Below are positions 45,223 to 58,389 of a stretch of DNA of 64,000 nucleotides, piece after piece. This DNA comes from Byssothecium circinans. Lineage: Eukaryota > Ascomycota > Dothideomycetes > Pleosporales > Massarinaceae. Position 1 is the stretch's first letter; each line of letters begins with the position of its first letter. The translations under genes were made by a program, and so were the position numbers. The notes beneath the pieces are model-generated. The model made no database searches and was not told the origin of the DNA. It saw only the letters and a list, made by a program, of their open reading frames with translations. Location: the NCBI GenBank assembly GCA_010015675.1, contig ML976982.1:441689-505688 (forward strand), in the 5' to 3' direction.

Positions 45223-46864
45223 TTTGCGTGCTGTTGATGTGCGGGATGAATCAATTGTGTTCGTGATGGATGGCACATGTGTAGAGGTACGCTTGGGCGA
45301 CCGGACGTTCGAGATGTTGTAGGAGTCACTAGTCCGTTTCCACACTAGTGAAAAATCTGCACCAATGACGCATGGGCCCCGGGAAGAACTCTAGGTCCAT
45401 GTCCCCGCTGTGAATTATTATTAATTCCTACCCCATTGCCTAACGCACTATTTCTATAATCGCATATCTGCACTATCTCATCCTGGGGTTGCTGCTTCGT
45501 ATACTTATATCCGCAACGCCTCCTAGCTATACCTCTTCCCTCTTGCTTCCCACCCGTAACGGGTACGCGATACACAGACATGCACCCTACAAAGCTCCTT
45601 AATTAATAGTATATATATATAATAATCTCTACAGTTCACTACATATATTATATTATAACCGCCTCCTCACACTTTAATGGCTCCATACCTAGGTACCTCT
45701 GGTAAATTATTAACAAGGGAAGAGTGTATGGTACCACACGACATATCAAAACCGTAAATCTATCAAGTGATTATAAAACAAATACCGCACCACATCTTTA
45801 ATAGTTTGGACGTATGCAGAGTGCCTTCCGTCGTTGTCGGTAGTCTACAACCTCGCTAGCGCCCTCCACCCTTCCTTGCCCCCATGCCGCCATGTCCCCA
45901 CTCTAGATGCCCCCACTCCCGACTCCCCATTCCACGTGCAAATGTCACAAACGTGGGGGCCACTTCCACTTCCACGTTCACGTTTTGAGACATGACGCGA
46001 TCCATCTCATCTCATCCCGTCCCGTCCCGTCCCGCCGTCCTACTACGGAACCCCGAACCAGAACCATCCCCAAGGGCCCATGCAAAACTGGTATGACAGA
46101 CTGCAATAGCAGACCGAAATAAAAAAGTGTGGGGTACTGTACGTTCTTGAGATCTTCAATAATAACTGGCAGTGCAGAGAGTAGACTGCACATGCCGACT
46201 CGCTATACAGCGTGTACCCATTGTACCTAGGTGCATCTTTCACCCTACCTTCTAGAGCACTCCAAGTCATTTCCCCCCAGTATCATAAGACAGGCAAACG
46301 GGCACGTACGACATGAAAATGATAACTATATTCTGCCTCTTAGCGGTAGTTCCTTGCATGCGTTATGTGCCCAACAGCAACAGCAACAGCAGTACAACCA
46401 CCCAAACTATCAAGCAACCGCCCATCTATCTCAAGGGCACAACAAAACAAAAAAGACATCAACAACCACCAACCAGCAACCTCCCAGGGTATAAAAAGCA
46501 GTCCAACAACATCAACAGGATTCATTCATGTGCCACCATGCATGCATGCATCCATAACAGCTCTGTACATCGATCGTGCTCCTCAAAAATAAAAATAAAA
46601 TAAAAAGGATAAAAGGAAGCTGGAGAAGTCGTGCCGATCCATGCGTATATGTACAATACTCGACTTGACTCGACCCGACTATCATAACAAGAACACTGTT
46701 TCGCCCGCTAGAACGCGCGATTCCAAGCAGAGAAAGGAAACCAGGAAAAGAAAAGGTAACATTCCTTCCTACAACCGAAAAAAAGGGGGAAGGATAGTTG
46801 CTCAAACCAGAAACAGCGAGAAAAAAATAAATCGGCGCCGAAGCATCACAGCCCGAGAAGATGC
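45223..46864. other. 1.6 kb gene-free stretch
   Basis: No gene was recognised. It contains simple repeats: TCCCG units at about 46015-46036 and CAACAG units at 46373-46392. The part before 46865 is the presumed 3' UTR of the large regulator, which is read leftwards. Confidence 0.5.
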
Positions 46865-49800
46865 TCACATATTCCCTGCACCGGGAACGAGCATCTCGAT
46901 ACACTTAGTCAACAGCGTGCTCGCCTCATGCAGCAGCTCCCATCGCGTCTTCTTAAACATGTCGCGCATGATAATGAGCAGTCCCAGACACGCGTTACGA
47001 TCCGGCATCTTGGCCAGATCTTCAGGGGACCGCACGCCGCCGACACGCTGCAGGAAGCGCACCATGTCCGTGACCTTGTCGTCGTAGGTAGTCAAGACGT
47101 ACTGCGACTTGACCGGGCCGTCGAGGGCGTAGCCGTAGGACCATATGATGAGCGTGGCGAAGTAGAGCACCCATGGGCGGTTGAGGAGGGAGTCTTCGCG
47201 GGCCGAGTAGTTGGTGGAGATGCTTGGGGGGTTGTTCGACGGGCATGTGCTTCGCCCATCTGCGACCATGACGTTCGAGAGGAAGCGGATGGCGTAGAAT
47301 GTCGCGTCCCGTGCTCGTGCGGTGGGTGCCCAGTGCTCCTTCATCCTCTTCTGGGCGCCGACGTAGTCCGCTGATGTGATCGACCGCCCGAGTAATCTAT
47401 TGGCGCCTGCATAGATTTGGCAGTCAACAATGTCCACGTGCATGGCCATGTGCGCCAGGTGATGCAGCACGGTACGCGATTCGAAAACGTTCTCGTCGTC
47501 CAGACCGTTGGAGTACGTGTACGCGGTCGGCGCGGCGACATCTTTCGGTGCAGCAAGTGAGCCGTCAAAGTCTTGCTTCCAAAAGTCAAAAGCGCGGGTT
47601 AGGGATCCTCGCCACTTGTCGCGTCCACCGAGAGCTTGTGAGACGCCGAGAGAGCTGACTTGGAGATCTCGCTGGTTCATGTGCCAGGACACACTCAGCA
47701 AACCGGCCATGAGAATAGTCCTTCCGAAAGAGTTGGTCTTGACAGTCTGACCATTGAGCATCTTCTTGAGTCCATCTAAAAAGCTAGGTGGCTTGATGCC
47801 GTTCGACGTGAAGCTTGCTATGATCCGACCAACTTCCGAGCTGCTCGTTGCCGACCACAATGCCTCATCGCAAGGTAGAGGCAAACGCATTTCGTGCGCG
47901 ACCATGACGGCGCTATGGCCAAACATAGTCGCATGGATACTGTCCATCACGAAAGCTGCAAATGCCGCTCTTCGGGTAGCCTCATTCGTGATCCACTGAT
48001 TCCACCACTCGTCTGGCGTAGTTACGGCTGAGCTGCCTTTGCCATCTGTAACACTTGGGGGAGAATCCATGGCCGACCGGCCGATCAGCGAACTTCCTCG
48101 TCGCATCAACGTGAGGGTGGTAGCGTGATGGATGTGTGCGCGCTCGTGAAGAGGACGTGTCGAGTACATCTTCTCAAAGACCTCGAGAAGAAGGAGTGCC
48201 TGGAACACCCACAATTTGGCCGGCGGTCGGAAGTCAGAGTCCATGAAAATTTCCCAGCGCAAATGCCACGCCAAAAAGTTGGACAGCTGCGAGCATATCT
48301 GAGTAACTTCTTGACCGTGGTTCTTCTCCAGACATGAGGCGCCGAGGCACATCATGCAAAGCAGCAGGAGCTCCGGGCAGGACGCGGCGTTGAAGGTCGG
48401 CTTGTGCAAGATGGGGAGCTGCGGGTGGAAATGTATCCAGTAGGAGCCAATGTAGTTTTGCATCATGCGCAAACTCAGCACGTGATGATCATCGTCCTTG
48501 TTGCCCTCAAGCAAATCCTCCTTTTGCTTCTTCACAGGCGCATGATCTGTCTCATTGAAGCGGCCAATGATCAAGTCGAGCAGGTCCTTGCGCTTCTCTT
48601 CGGAAAGAATCGATTCAGGAAGTGTGGTATCCAGGATGCTGTTGACGGCCATTGGGTGATTCGGGGGTGCTGGATTGTTGAAGTAACCAGCTACTGATGG
48701 ATCGTAGTTGAAGTATGGCGCTTGCAGTCCAATCTGTGCAGATGCGCCGGTCTGGCTCATGGTGCTGGAACCAGCCGGGGATCCGCCCGGACCAAAGTTG
48801 GTGTCATTGAACAGCCATGCTGCGAAGTCATCGGCCATGGCAAACGGAGAGCGGCTGTAGCCTTCTCCGCCAAACATCGGAATGGCGTACGAGGATGCTT
48901 GCTCTAGCATTGCTTCGGAGACACCGTTCATTCGCGTGTCGAGTTGCGCCGTCGATTCCACGCCATTCATTGGCTGACCCGCGCTGCCATTGTAGTACTG
49001 GCCATCATACTCCTTGGACACAGGTGTGCCTGTTTGCTGGGGGTACTCTGGAGGCGGTAAGGATGAGAGGGGAGGGAAGTTTTGCTGGGGTTGATACGCA
49101 CTGTTAGAACTGCTCTGGAATGGAGTCGACGCAGTGGGTGTGTACGACTGCGCAGGGGTGACGGCAGAATTATATGGCGAACTTGACCCATATGACGACA
49201 GGTTTGACGTCTGGGCACGCAATTCGGGCCTTTGGAAATTCCCATTGGCCATATGCGGGGAGCTGTGGAGCGGTGGCCGTCCGTTATTGCCAAAGTTGGA
49301 AAACGAGGAGGGGCGCGGCGGGGGTGCAAGGTTTCCAGTGCCTTGGGCTTGCATCTCGTAGGGCTTAGTATCGTGACTGCTGCGATACGAGTCGTCGCTT
49401 CCTGCCCTGTTGAGTGAGTCTGCCCGTCCCATGTTGGGGGAGGGGGAGTAGTGGTGAGGCGGCGACATTTGCGTCCCTGGCCCTGACGCGCTCGCGGTCG
49501 ACGAAGGCGACTGCAGACCGAATGGCCGTTCTGGTCCATGCTGTGTCTACACCATGTCAGCAAATCCAACGTTGATGCGCGGGCTTGTAAGTACCGGAGA
49601 GTTCTTCATGGGGCCGAGCTTGTTGGCGCTCCCATTCTTGCTGGCCATGGCTGCCGTCACAATAGGGTTGAGATTCTGCATGAACGTGTCCTTGCGCAGC
49701 AATTGCGATCCTCGCGCCGTGTGTCTCTCCTTGTGCCGCGCGCATAGGTCTTGCCGGACGAAGGATCGGTGGCAGTCTGGGAAATCGCAGTGGTAGATTT

Positions 49801-50208
49801 GCTTCGGATTGTCTGCGAGGATCAGCGTCTGTTTACCTTGGGCCGTGGCCTGGGTATGGGGCGAGTGCGCGACATACGGTTCAGTTGGTGTCGATACAGA
49901 TGCTCCGCCCGCGAGTAACTCTTCCCACAGCCCTCGTGCGGACATAGGAATTTCTTGTCCCCGCTCTTCCTGCTCCTCCGTCTCTTGCGGGATGAGCCCG
50001 TTGCCTCGCCGCCTTCGTTTCTCTCGCTGTTGTCTTCGCCATCGAGCTCGTCTCTGTCGCGCCGCCGTCCGCGATGATCGTCGGTGTCTGGGGAAGCGGG
50101 AGTGGGCAGGTCCACCGCTCCGCTGCTGGTGTCCATGTTCTGTGGTAGGTCGGTGCGGACCTTGAAATCGGACGCGTGCACTGCATGCATTGGCAGAAGC
50201 GCCGTCAT
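46865..50208 (-). CDS. Large C2H2 zinc-finger transcription factor with fungal_trans domain
   Basis: Three exons on the minus strand, 50208-49878, 49812-49595 and 49540-46865, encode 1,074 residues. Two C2H2 fingers lie at about residues 87-142: CPHEGCGKSYSRAEHLYRH, then, across the first intron, CDFPDCHRSFVRQDLCARH. A basic/acidic low-complexity N-terminus (RRRDRDELDGEDNSERN) precedes them, and a Ser/Pro/Asn-rich region follows to about 400. The second intron (54 bp) removes an in-frame TAG and contains a CTGAC branch-like site. The C-terminal half (HFHPQLPILHKPTF, SCPELLLLCMMCLGA) is the fungal-specific transcription factor domain. It resembles AmdX/Klf1-type nuclear regulators; target genes unknown. 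Confidence 0.9.
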
Positions 50209-52259
50209 TGCCAGGTCGCCGGTAGGTCTACGGCAGATGTCGCTGGATTTGCGTGTCGATCAAGACGTGTCGTGTGAGGCTCTCGGGGACCGGCGCGCAT
50301 GCTCAGCGCTCTCAAGCTGGAATGGATGGCAGTTGTGAGGCGAGAATGGTCGACCGTGATCCAGCAGCGCGGGGGCAGTGATGGGCGGTCACGGGATGGG
50401 AAGCGTCAGGGTCGACGCACGTGCGGGCGACTCAGCGGCGGAGGCGGAGGTGGAGGCGAGCAGCTCGCGAGTCGCGGTCGTGATACTTTGGCGGACTGCT
50501 AGGGAAGGCAGGGCCAAACTAGGACGGCGTGGGGAAACCGAAGGAGGAGAATGGGGGTGTTGAGTGAAGACCTATCTGGTAGCCGGGGGCGGGACGGTGC
50601 GGTATGGTGTGGTGTGGTATGTAAGCGCCCTGCCGGTCGGCGAGCTGCGAGGGCGTGTGGGCCTCTGCTGCATACAGTTGGGAGGGTCCGGAGGGATGCT
50701 GAGGGCTTGGGCCGGGTTGTGGTCTCCCGCAGTAGCCGCGATATAGCATATATGAGACCATCACCCGCTGGAGTGGGTAGAGTTCAAGCTTCTGCCACGC
50801 TGCTGCCGAGGGGTATCACGCTTGAGACTAGCAACCTGTCAGCAGAAAGGCGCCTGGTCTGGTGACCAACTACATGTGTACGCTGCGTCAGCGGGACTCG
50901 ACGGCGACGGCTCAAGAGCGGTTCACTGTTCACTGTAGAGGCAGGTCGGCAGTAGAGCACAAGCACCTGCAGCCTGCAATAGAATGTGGAGAAGCGAAAC
51001 CTAGGCCTCGGCGTGGGGCTTGAGGATGCGTGGGGGTATTCGAATGTTTCCAAAGCCAGATTCAATTGTACCCATCCTTCACTCACATCAGTTCTATAAT
51101 ACTTTCTGCTACTGTCATAGGGGCAGAAACTCTCCCACTCCTCTTCTCCGCATTTCCACCCAACCACTGCCGTACCACCACGCTAGCCCTGTCAACCTGA
51201 ACGCCCGTCCGTCTCACACATCGCGGATCGATCAATTGATACACGTTTCCCAACCTCCTATAACCTCATCGCACGTGCATTATTTATACCCGTCTGGCCC
51301 TTCCATTGGCCTCGCAACGCCACAAGCCTTCCTGCTCTCCAATCACAACCCCGTACCCGAGATCATGATCACGCACCGATATTGCCTGTGGCGTGCAGCA
51401 AGCCTGAAGACGGAAGCCGGAGGCGCAACATCGGCATCCACCGACCCCCAATTGCATTGAGCGGATTTTTGCTTCTTTCAAGTGGGCGAGCCAGTAGAGT
51501 CGAGAAGGTGTGGTTATGGCGGATGATACTGGGTCAACGTGGGTGAGATAAACAGGCATCTTCCCCATCGACACGTCTACAGAAGTAGTCGTGCGAGTAG
51601 GAAGACTTTTCGAAAGGAGCTTGGACGGGGTAGCTGACGCCCAGGTTGCACGGAATGCGGAATGCGGTCAGGGCCGTGATCACGATGGGCGGGCGTTCTG
51701 GTGGTGACACTGCCATGTCACTCAACCGCGTGTCGAGTCGTCCGGTTCTTGTCATAAACGCCACAACCTCCCGAACATCTGCTCCCAGGAGCGCGTTGTG
51801 ACAAAGCATCCGTCTATGCCATGTTTGCGCAAGAGTATCTTTAAAGTTTGGAGACACTATCAAAAAGTCTAACAACAGGCCGGAAGGCAGAGGAAATACC
51901 CTGCATGTCAAGGGCTAGCCAGTTCCTAGGGTCAGCTTGAAAGGAATCGACCTACACGGTCCGCAATACAAGGTACAAGAGCCGCAGAAATGCTTCTTTT
52001 CTCTATTATTTACAGGTCTCCTCGGAGCCTCCTGCATCGTCCGAGACCCATCTGCCGCAATTGAGGACTCCTACAGCCAAATATCTGGCAATGCTTTACA
52101 CACGTTGACTAGTAAAAGTATCGCAGCATTTTAGCACCAACACATAAAGTCCATCCAAACATTAAAATAATTACTACCTTCATCACATAACCTCCCAGCT
52201 AATATTACAAAAGTTCAACGTCATGCATCATGCCCATGCCGCTTGACATCTCGCCAAGT
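50209..52259. other. 2 kb region without a recognised gene
   Basis: 50209-51000 is GC-rich with GGCGGAGG runs and is the likely promoter and 5' UTR of the large regulator. 51000-51950 has short open frames with no recognisable family. 51950-52259 is the presumed 3' UTR of the Mob3-like gene. Confidence 0.45.
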
Positions 52260-53828
52260 CTACTCGCTTGCACTCTCTATCGTCGCCTTATCCTTATCCT
52301 TATCCTTATCCTTATCAAGACCCACAGCGGTAGCAGCCTCAACATCTGCTTTCTCCGACGTCTCCGGAGCCTCAATTTGGTCTGATGTCGCTTCCACTTC
52401 AGACGCCTCCGCGACGGGTTCTTCCTCTTTATCAGTATCGCTCTTCTCCTCGGACGCTGCTACCGACTCTATGGATTTCACCGCTGTACTGGGTCTCGTC
52501 TCCTCGGTGGGCTCGGTTGCCGATCCGTCCTTGTTGGTCTCTTCGGCTTCGGAAGCTGAGGTTGAGGCGTGCTCCTCGGCGTCTTCGGTAGCTATGGGAT
52601 CCCTGCTTTCTGTAGATTCGGGCTCCTCGTCCACGTCTTCTGCAGGCTTGGGGGGCTCGGTCGGCGCTCCGGCTTCGGCTTCAGCTTCTTTTTCCTCTTG
52701 CGACGTCGATGTTGGCGTCGCCGCAACTGGTTCCTCCTCTTCCTCATTCTCCTCCACAACGGTAGACACTGGTGTCGCGCTAACAGTTGGCGAGTGCCTG
52801 TGCCTCTTCGTTGTGCCCGCTGTCGACAACGTGTTTTCCCCGGCCTCAATAATCGAGGTATTATCGTCTGATGGCGCGGGAACAGATGGCCCTCTCTTCA
52901 AGATCAAAGGCGGAGGCAAAGCTCCTGTCCCCTCAGAAGGCTCCACTCCCTCCGCTTCCGGTGGAATCGTGTAATTATCCTCTTGAATCAGACCGTACAT
53001 ATCGCACACCGTCTTGAATAAAATGTATAAGCCGGTCCGTCCCTCAACTTTCCAGAACATCTCCTGGTGCTGGAACCAAGCATGTGCAAAGATCCTGTAC
53101 ACGCGCCTGAAAATGTTGGTCAAGTTCTTGACCTGGGCGTGCGCGGACAATGAATCGGTGCTCATTGCGAGCCGCGAGGGGAAGTTCTTCGGCGATGTAA
53201 GGGTATTCGCTGCCCAGTCTAGGGTGTGGCAGCAGTAGTCGATCGCGCAACAGCTCTTGGGCGGGTCGTGGACGGCGCATAGATACTGCCATTCTGAGGC
53301 GCGCATCTCGGGGCAGGTAATGGACGAGCAGGCCGGGTTGTCTGAGAACAAGGCGATGATTATCGAGTTGACCTTTTGTGTGAGAAACCGGCACAGCTCG
53401 TACAGCCACAGCGTCTTGTCGACGCCCTCGGGCGGTTGCGCAAGCTTGTGGGCCATGTCTCGATCCACCGCTATCGTGGAGTTGGAGCCGATGGGATGTG
53501 TAAGGAAGTTATGCAGAGCTTTGAGATGCTCGGTATATTGGAATGCAGATTCTATCTGAGCATGTCGTCAGCATCTCAAGTCCCAAAGGCTGCAAAACAG
53601 CCGCGCAACACCTACCTCGGACAAATCTACCAGAGGTGGCCCCTCGGCCATGTCCTCTGCCTTTGTGCCCGGTCGTATCCTTCGCGATGCGCCATCGAGT
53701 GTGCTGGAGAGCTTCTGCTGCTCATGGGAGGCTGGGGAGGGAGACTTTGGGCCGAGCTGGTCTTCTGCGATCGGGGGTGGGCTGGGCAGGCGCGGGGAGC
53801 TTATGGGCGACGCTGTAGAGGCAGTCAT
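52260..53828 (-). CDS. Mob1/phocein family protein (Mob3/Mob4-like, STRIPAK component)
   Basis: Two exons on the minus strand, 53828-53616 and 53555-52260, with a 60 bp intron, encode 502 residues. The N-terminus IRPGTKAEDMAEGPPLV leads into the Mob fold: YTEHLKALHNFL, DKTLWLYELCRFLTQKVN, and the zinc-site region TCPEMRASEWQYLCAVHDPP with later histidines in FRRVYRIFAHAWFQHQEMF. The last 210 residues are an acidic Glu/Ser/Thr/Ala-rich tail, presumably disordered, ending in a (DK)n run. The family links phosphatase 2A to the striatin complex, which in ascomycetes governs hyphal fusion and fruiting-body formation. The type is inferred from the ASEWQYLC segment. Confidence 0.9.
52288..52319. repeat. 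Hexanucleotide microsatellite in the Mob3-like gene
   Basis: Tandem TTATCC units on the plus strand encode alternating Asp-Lys on the minus strand near the C-terminus. Length variation would stay in frame. Confidence 0.8.
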
Positions 53829-54395
53829 TACGAATGGACTGGTAGGACGGTGACTTATCAAGAGTGTGGGCTGACGTGTTTGTCTGCTGTCAGTGCCAGT
53901 AATGTTCAGGTGCAGCTATCGGACCTCGAATGAGCCTCGAGTTGCGCTGGACGCTAGTGCTAGAAGGGGAAGGCGCCGTTTGCCGTCACATTCCCACCTG
54001 CGTAGTGCCTCATCGTCACTGACCCCCTACCCTTGCACCAGGACCCTATACGCGCGCGCAAGTAGACAGTTCCAGTTTGACGTAAGTATAGATGCGTACC
54101 ACATAGATGACTCCATTCGTTCTTGATTGCATCTACCACAAGGTGTGGTAAGACCGGAACACCGAAAGTTCGCTTCGGAATCGGAACTGCATGGCATGAC
54201 CTTCGTTTGCCCATCTTCCATTGATTCTTTCTTCCCTTCATTGTGTTTTTGATTCCTTCTCAGAGCATTAAATACAGCTGTATAAGCCTACTTTCAAGCT
54301 TTCTTCATCTGACGTTTTACAGTTCTTTACCCTCCCAACTACCCGACAAAATCCTGCCTCGACTCCGGCAAGTCACAGACTAATAAGCTCGTACC
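53829..54395. promoter_or_regulatory. Divergent promoter region, Mob3-like / CobW-like
   Basis: A 567 bp interval between divergent start codons. No gene was recognised; a pyrimidine-rich leader (54290-54360) precedes the CobW start. Confidence 0.45.
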
Positions 54396-55709
54396 ATGGA
54401 CGGTGATTCTTCAGACGACGAGATCCCAATCCTGGTACAAGAAAAGAACGTCACAGAAGTACCGGAACAGGACGATGAAGCCCCGGAACTACTTGCCAGC
54501 ACCAGCGACCCACCTCGAAGCAAAGTACCCATCACGATAGTTACAGGCTATCTCGGAGCGGGAAAGACTACTCTCTTAAATTACATCTTGACCGCGCAAC
54601 ATGGGAAGAAAATCGCTGTCATTCTGAACGAATTCGGCGACTGTAGGTGCTACCCGAACCATCATATCTTGCTATTGTTGGGCATGCTGACTATATCCAG
54701 CAATCGACATCGAAAAGCAACTTACGATATCCGACGAGAACTCAACAGAAGCTAAACCAGCTCCGTTCGTACCACTAGCGAATGGCTGTATATGCTGCTC
54801 GGTCAAGGATATCGGCGTCGCAGCAATCGAAAACCTGATGGAGCACCAAGGGAACTTCGACTACATCCTCTTGGAGACCACCGGACTCGCAGACCCTGGG
54901 AACATCGCACCCCTGTTTTGGCTGGATGACGGTTTGGGAAGCAGTATCTGTCTTGACGGGATTGTGACTCTTGTCGATGCGAAGAACGTGCTCAAGAGCC
55001 TGGATGAGGGTTTCGGCGATGAGGCAGAGAAGCTAGAAGAGAGGAAGCATGAAGACGGCCACACTCACGAAGGTCCACTACTAACGACAGCGCATTTGCA
55101 GATTAGTCATGCGGATGTCATCATAGTGAACAAAACGGATCTTGTCACGGAAGATGAGTTGCGGACAGTCGTGGACCGGATAAGGTCGATCAACGGATTG
55201 GCGAAGATCAAAGCTACGACGAAGAGCCAGGTACCACAGCTGGAAGGTCTGGTACTAGATCTCCACGCATATGACGAAGTCATGGACGCAGATCTCAAGT
55301 TTGCGAGCAAAGGGCACAGTCATTTGGACCCTGTACGTCCCTCTCCCCAGCCGGACGTAAAAACTGACAATTTTAGACTATCTCAACGTCCACAATCACC
55401 TTCCCAGCAATCACCAAAGCACAGGTCGACAACTTCGATGAGTTCCTACGCACCATACTCTGGGAAGATGAACTACCAAACGGCACACCATATGAAAAGT
55501 TCGAGATCCATCGACTCAAGGGCCGCATACCCGTAAAGGATGGAAATGTGCTACTGGTACAAGGTGTCAGGAACGTATACGATACGACTGAGGCGAAGAA
55601 GAAGGATGGTGCGGAGACCCATGACGATGAGTCGAAGCTGGTGCTCATCGGTAGGAGGGTCGATCAACCGGGTTTCCGGGAAAGCCTCATTGCTACCCTG
55701 GGAGGCTAG
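54396..55709 (+). CDS. CobW/COG0523 GTPase (ZNG1-like zinc-regulated GTPase)
   Basis: Three exons, 54396-54642, 54701-55332 and 55377-55709, encode 403 residues. After an acidic N-terminal tail come Walker [16 protein letters not shown] (about 55) and, across the first intron, [19 protein letters not shown] carries the CxCC metal-binding motif, [15 protein letters not shown] follows and the guanine-specificity NKTD is in [11 protein letters not shown] His-rich HEDGHTHEG loop and the CobW_C domain ([20 protein letters not shown]) complete the protein. COG0523 proteins are metal-handling GTPases; ZNG1 delivers zinc to methionine aminopeptidase. The intact N-terminal acidic segment with DSSDDEIP is consistent with ZNG1. 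Confidence 0.93.
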
Positions 55710-56079
55710 TAGAGAAGGCCAAAGAGGGTGTGTGAAGGATCCCAGTATCAATATCCTGCTCGGTCAAATTCATGCACAACGTGCAATCCCGTTCACTCAG
55801 GCTACACGAGTCATTGTCGCCTTGCAATTTGCCTTACTTTCCTCGATCTCCATTTCCATTCAAGCTCTCTATTCACGATTCGACTTCGTACCTCATAGCA
55901 TTCAACCCTTATTTTCTTGACCCTACACCCTAATGGAGACTAAAGGTACTGCTTATTAGAATAAAGACCGTTATCAAGTCGACACTACGTGTGGCCGAAT
56001 GTCTTTTATTGTACGACCCGAGATATATATCGAATATAGGCGTTAACCAACTCAGTTCTCTCGCGCTATATAGCCTTGC
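55710..56079. other. Convergent intergenic region
   Basis: Holds the 3' flanks of the CobW-like (+) and alpha-galactosidase (-) genes. Nothing else was recognised. Confidence 0.5.
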
Positions 56080-58389
56080 TTACTCCTTCTCCAGCCAAAT
56101 AAGTTGACTCTGGTAATCCGCAATTTCCCACGGTATGTTGATCCCAGCGTTCATATACGTCTTGCCGCTATATGTTGAATTATCAAGATTATTACTGTAC
56201 CTTGCCTGAGGATCCAATCCCTGCAACCGTAGCGGCGGTGCAGCCGGCTTTCTCATAGCCAGCTGCTGGAAAGCAAATACAATGGACTTGCTGGCATCGC
56301 TCGAGACAAACTGAACTGCGGGCCAATTACTATTGTCCGGCAAAGCAAGCCGGTAGAAGTCTCCAGAAATGACAATGGGGTTACTCCTTTTGGCTTCCTC
56401 CATGATAGCCGGAATCCCGGAGCTTTCTTCGGCGCTGAGCTCGGAAGGGTTGAGTTCGAAGCCGAAGGAGCCGCACATCATGGCGACGTGAGCGCGGTAT
56501 TCGATCGAGATGTTGCGTTGTGTGTTGCCGTTCGGTATAGCGGAGACGTGGCAGCCCATTGAAGATGGTGGATAGACTAGAGAGGTCCCCAACTGGATCG
56601 TCAAACGGTCGGATGCATCGGTATTATCCGACGTCCAATGCTGCGGCCAGTAGTGAAGTAATCCGGGATCAAACCGGCCACCACCAGACGCACAGCCTTC
56701 CCAGAGAACGTCTGGATATCGCGTTGTCAGATTATCGAGGACGCGGTACAGTCCCAGGATATAGTTGTAGTCATCGGAGGGGTGTGATATCTCATGAATA
56801 CCGCGATTATTGTCCCACTTGACGTATTGAATGTTGGCTGAGTCGAGAATCTTGGAGACGGTGTTGATGATAAAATCTTGTACCTCCGGTAAGCCCACGT
56901 TCAGCACAAGTTGGTGCCTTGTAAGCGTCCGAGCATGTTTCCCTGCATGCAAGACCCAATCGGGATGTTCGTGGTACAATGTAGAATTCGGGTTTACCAT
57001 CTCTGGTTCTATCCAGATTCCAAACTGCAGCGGCTGCGAGGAGTTGACCACGGTGTAGTTGTTCACCTGCTCCACAAACGGACCCAGTCCATTCGGGAAC
57101 TTGGCCGGATTCGGGGTCCAATCACCCAGTCCTAAAGTATCGTTATCGCGAGGATACTCAATACCAAACCACCCATCATCAGTCACGAACAGTTGGATAC
57201 CAAGCTCCGCTGTTTCCTGTGAGAGACTGATGAGCGCAGTTTCATTGATCTTGGCACCAAGGCCTTCCCATGAGTTGAGCAGAATGGGTCGTGTTTGGAA
57301 AGTGTGACGTGACCGGGAGAGGTGGTTGCGATACAAGGCGTGATAGGATCGTGACACACCACCAACGCCCTCGGCAGAGTAAATAGCAACTGCTTCAGGT
57401 GATTGGAATGTGTCGCCAGGCTGCACCCGCAAGCTGGTGTGGAGTGGATTAAGACCGAGGAGCACTCGAATATAGCCGTTGGAGAACCTTTCCGCTGTTG
57501 CTTGGAAACTCCCTGTCCAGACCAGGTTGAAACCCCAGGCTTCCCCTGTGCTTTCTGTCGTCGTTGGTGACACGAGAGCAAAAAAGGGATTGTGAAGATG
57601 CGATGCATAGCCTTCTGTACTCCGAAAGCTGTGCAAATCAGCAGATATTCGTGATGAGATCGTCACACTCACGTAGTCTCCCCAAAGTCGATCTTGCGAG
57701 TCACTCTATTGAACTCACTCGTCCAGTCGCCGTGTAACTCAATCATGTCCAGGTCCAAGTTGGGGAAGTCAGTGCTAAAGCTCGCCGCTCTCTCAATAAC
57801 GATATCATCTGAACCATTGTTGGTGATGCTAAAGCTCCTTGCAATAGCATTGTATTCCGGAAAGATGGAATAGGACAGCGCGGCCGAAACGTCGGATACG
57901 TTATCGTATAATCGAACAATCAACGTCGTCACATCGCTTTCGTTCCCATATGTCGCAGGCAGCCCGGGCAATGAAGGTTTCCCTGGCACAATTTCATGCG
58001 ACTGGTAAAGGAAGGCAGACACTGTATCCCCTTCGGCGTGTTCAATGTGAATTGCAGGCAGACGGAAATCGCTGCGTCCAATGTCCGGAAATTCTCTTCG
58101 GTAGTTGGCCAAATTATCGTGCCATCCGTTGGGGGTGATGTTTGCTGGTGGTATGAAATCGCTAGCGGGTCCTCCGAAATGATCCGACACGAGGTCGCCA
58201 GACTCAGTATCAACGTGGAAGAGGTATGACACACCGTTGCCGGTCAGTGTGAAATTTGTCCCGGACGCAGCAATTGCTGTGAAGTCAGTATGTGTAGTTT
58301 CGAGACAGAGAGGAACCGGCCATACCGTCCTGACTCACAACCGCACCGGCCAGCAATGTTGACAACACAATCACTCGACTAAAACCCAT
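56080..58389 (-). CDS. aglC: Secreted alpha-galactosidase, glycoside hydrolase family 36
   Basis: Three exons on the minus strand, 58389-58326, 58276-57673 and 57628-56080, encode 738 residues; the second intron is only 44 bp. A signal peptide, MGFSRVIVLSTLLAGAVVSQ, is followed by the N-terminal beta-sandwich (SYLFHVDTESGDL, IPPANITPNGWHDNL). The TIM-barrel catalytic domain has RPILLNSWEG, LFVTDDGWFG, QFGIWIEPEMVNPNS, the nucleophile in YVKWDNNR, CASGGGRFDPG and the acid/base region WTSDNTDASDR. GH36 enzymes release alpha-galactose from melibiose, raffinose-type sugars and galactomannan side chains. Many N-glycosylation sites agree with secretion. The symbol follows the Aspergillus GH36 enzyme AglC and is a similarity call. 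Confidence 0.93.

Noticed and set aside
49541..49594. In-frame TAG interrupting the large C2H2 regulator
   Set aside because: It lies in a 54 bp GT-AG intron with a branch-like CTGAC site; removal keeps the frame.
50299..50563. Glycine/arginine-rich plus-strand open frames
   Set aside because: They arise from GC-rich promoter/5' UTR sequence of the large regulator; no domain was recognised.
52243..52974. 243-codon serine-rich plus-strand open frame
   Set aside because: It is the antisense shadow of the acidic tail of the Mob3-like gene.
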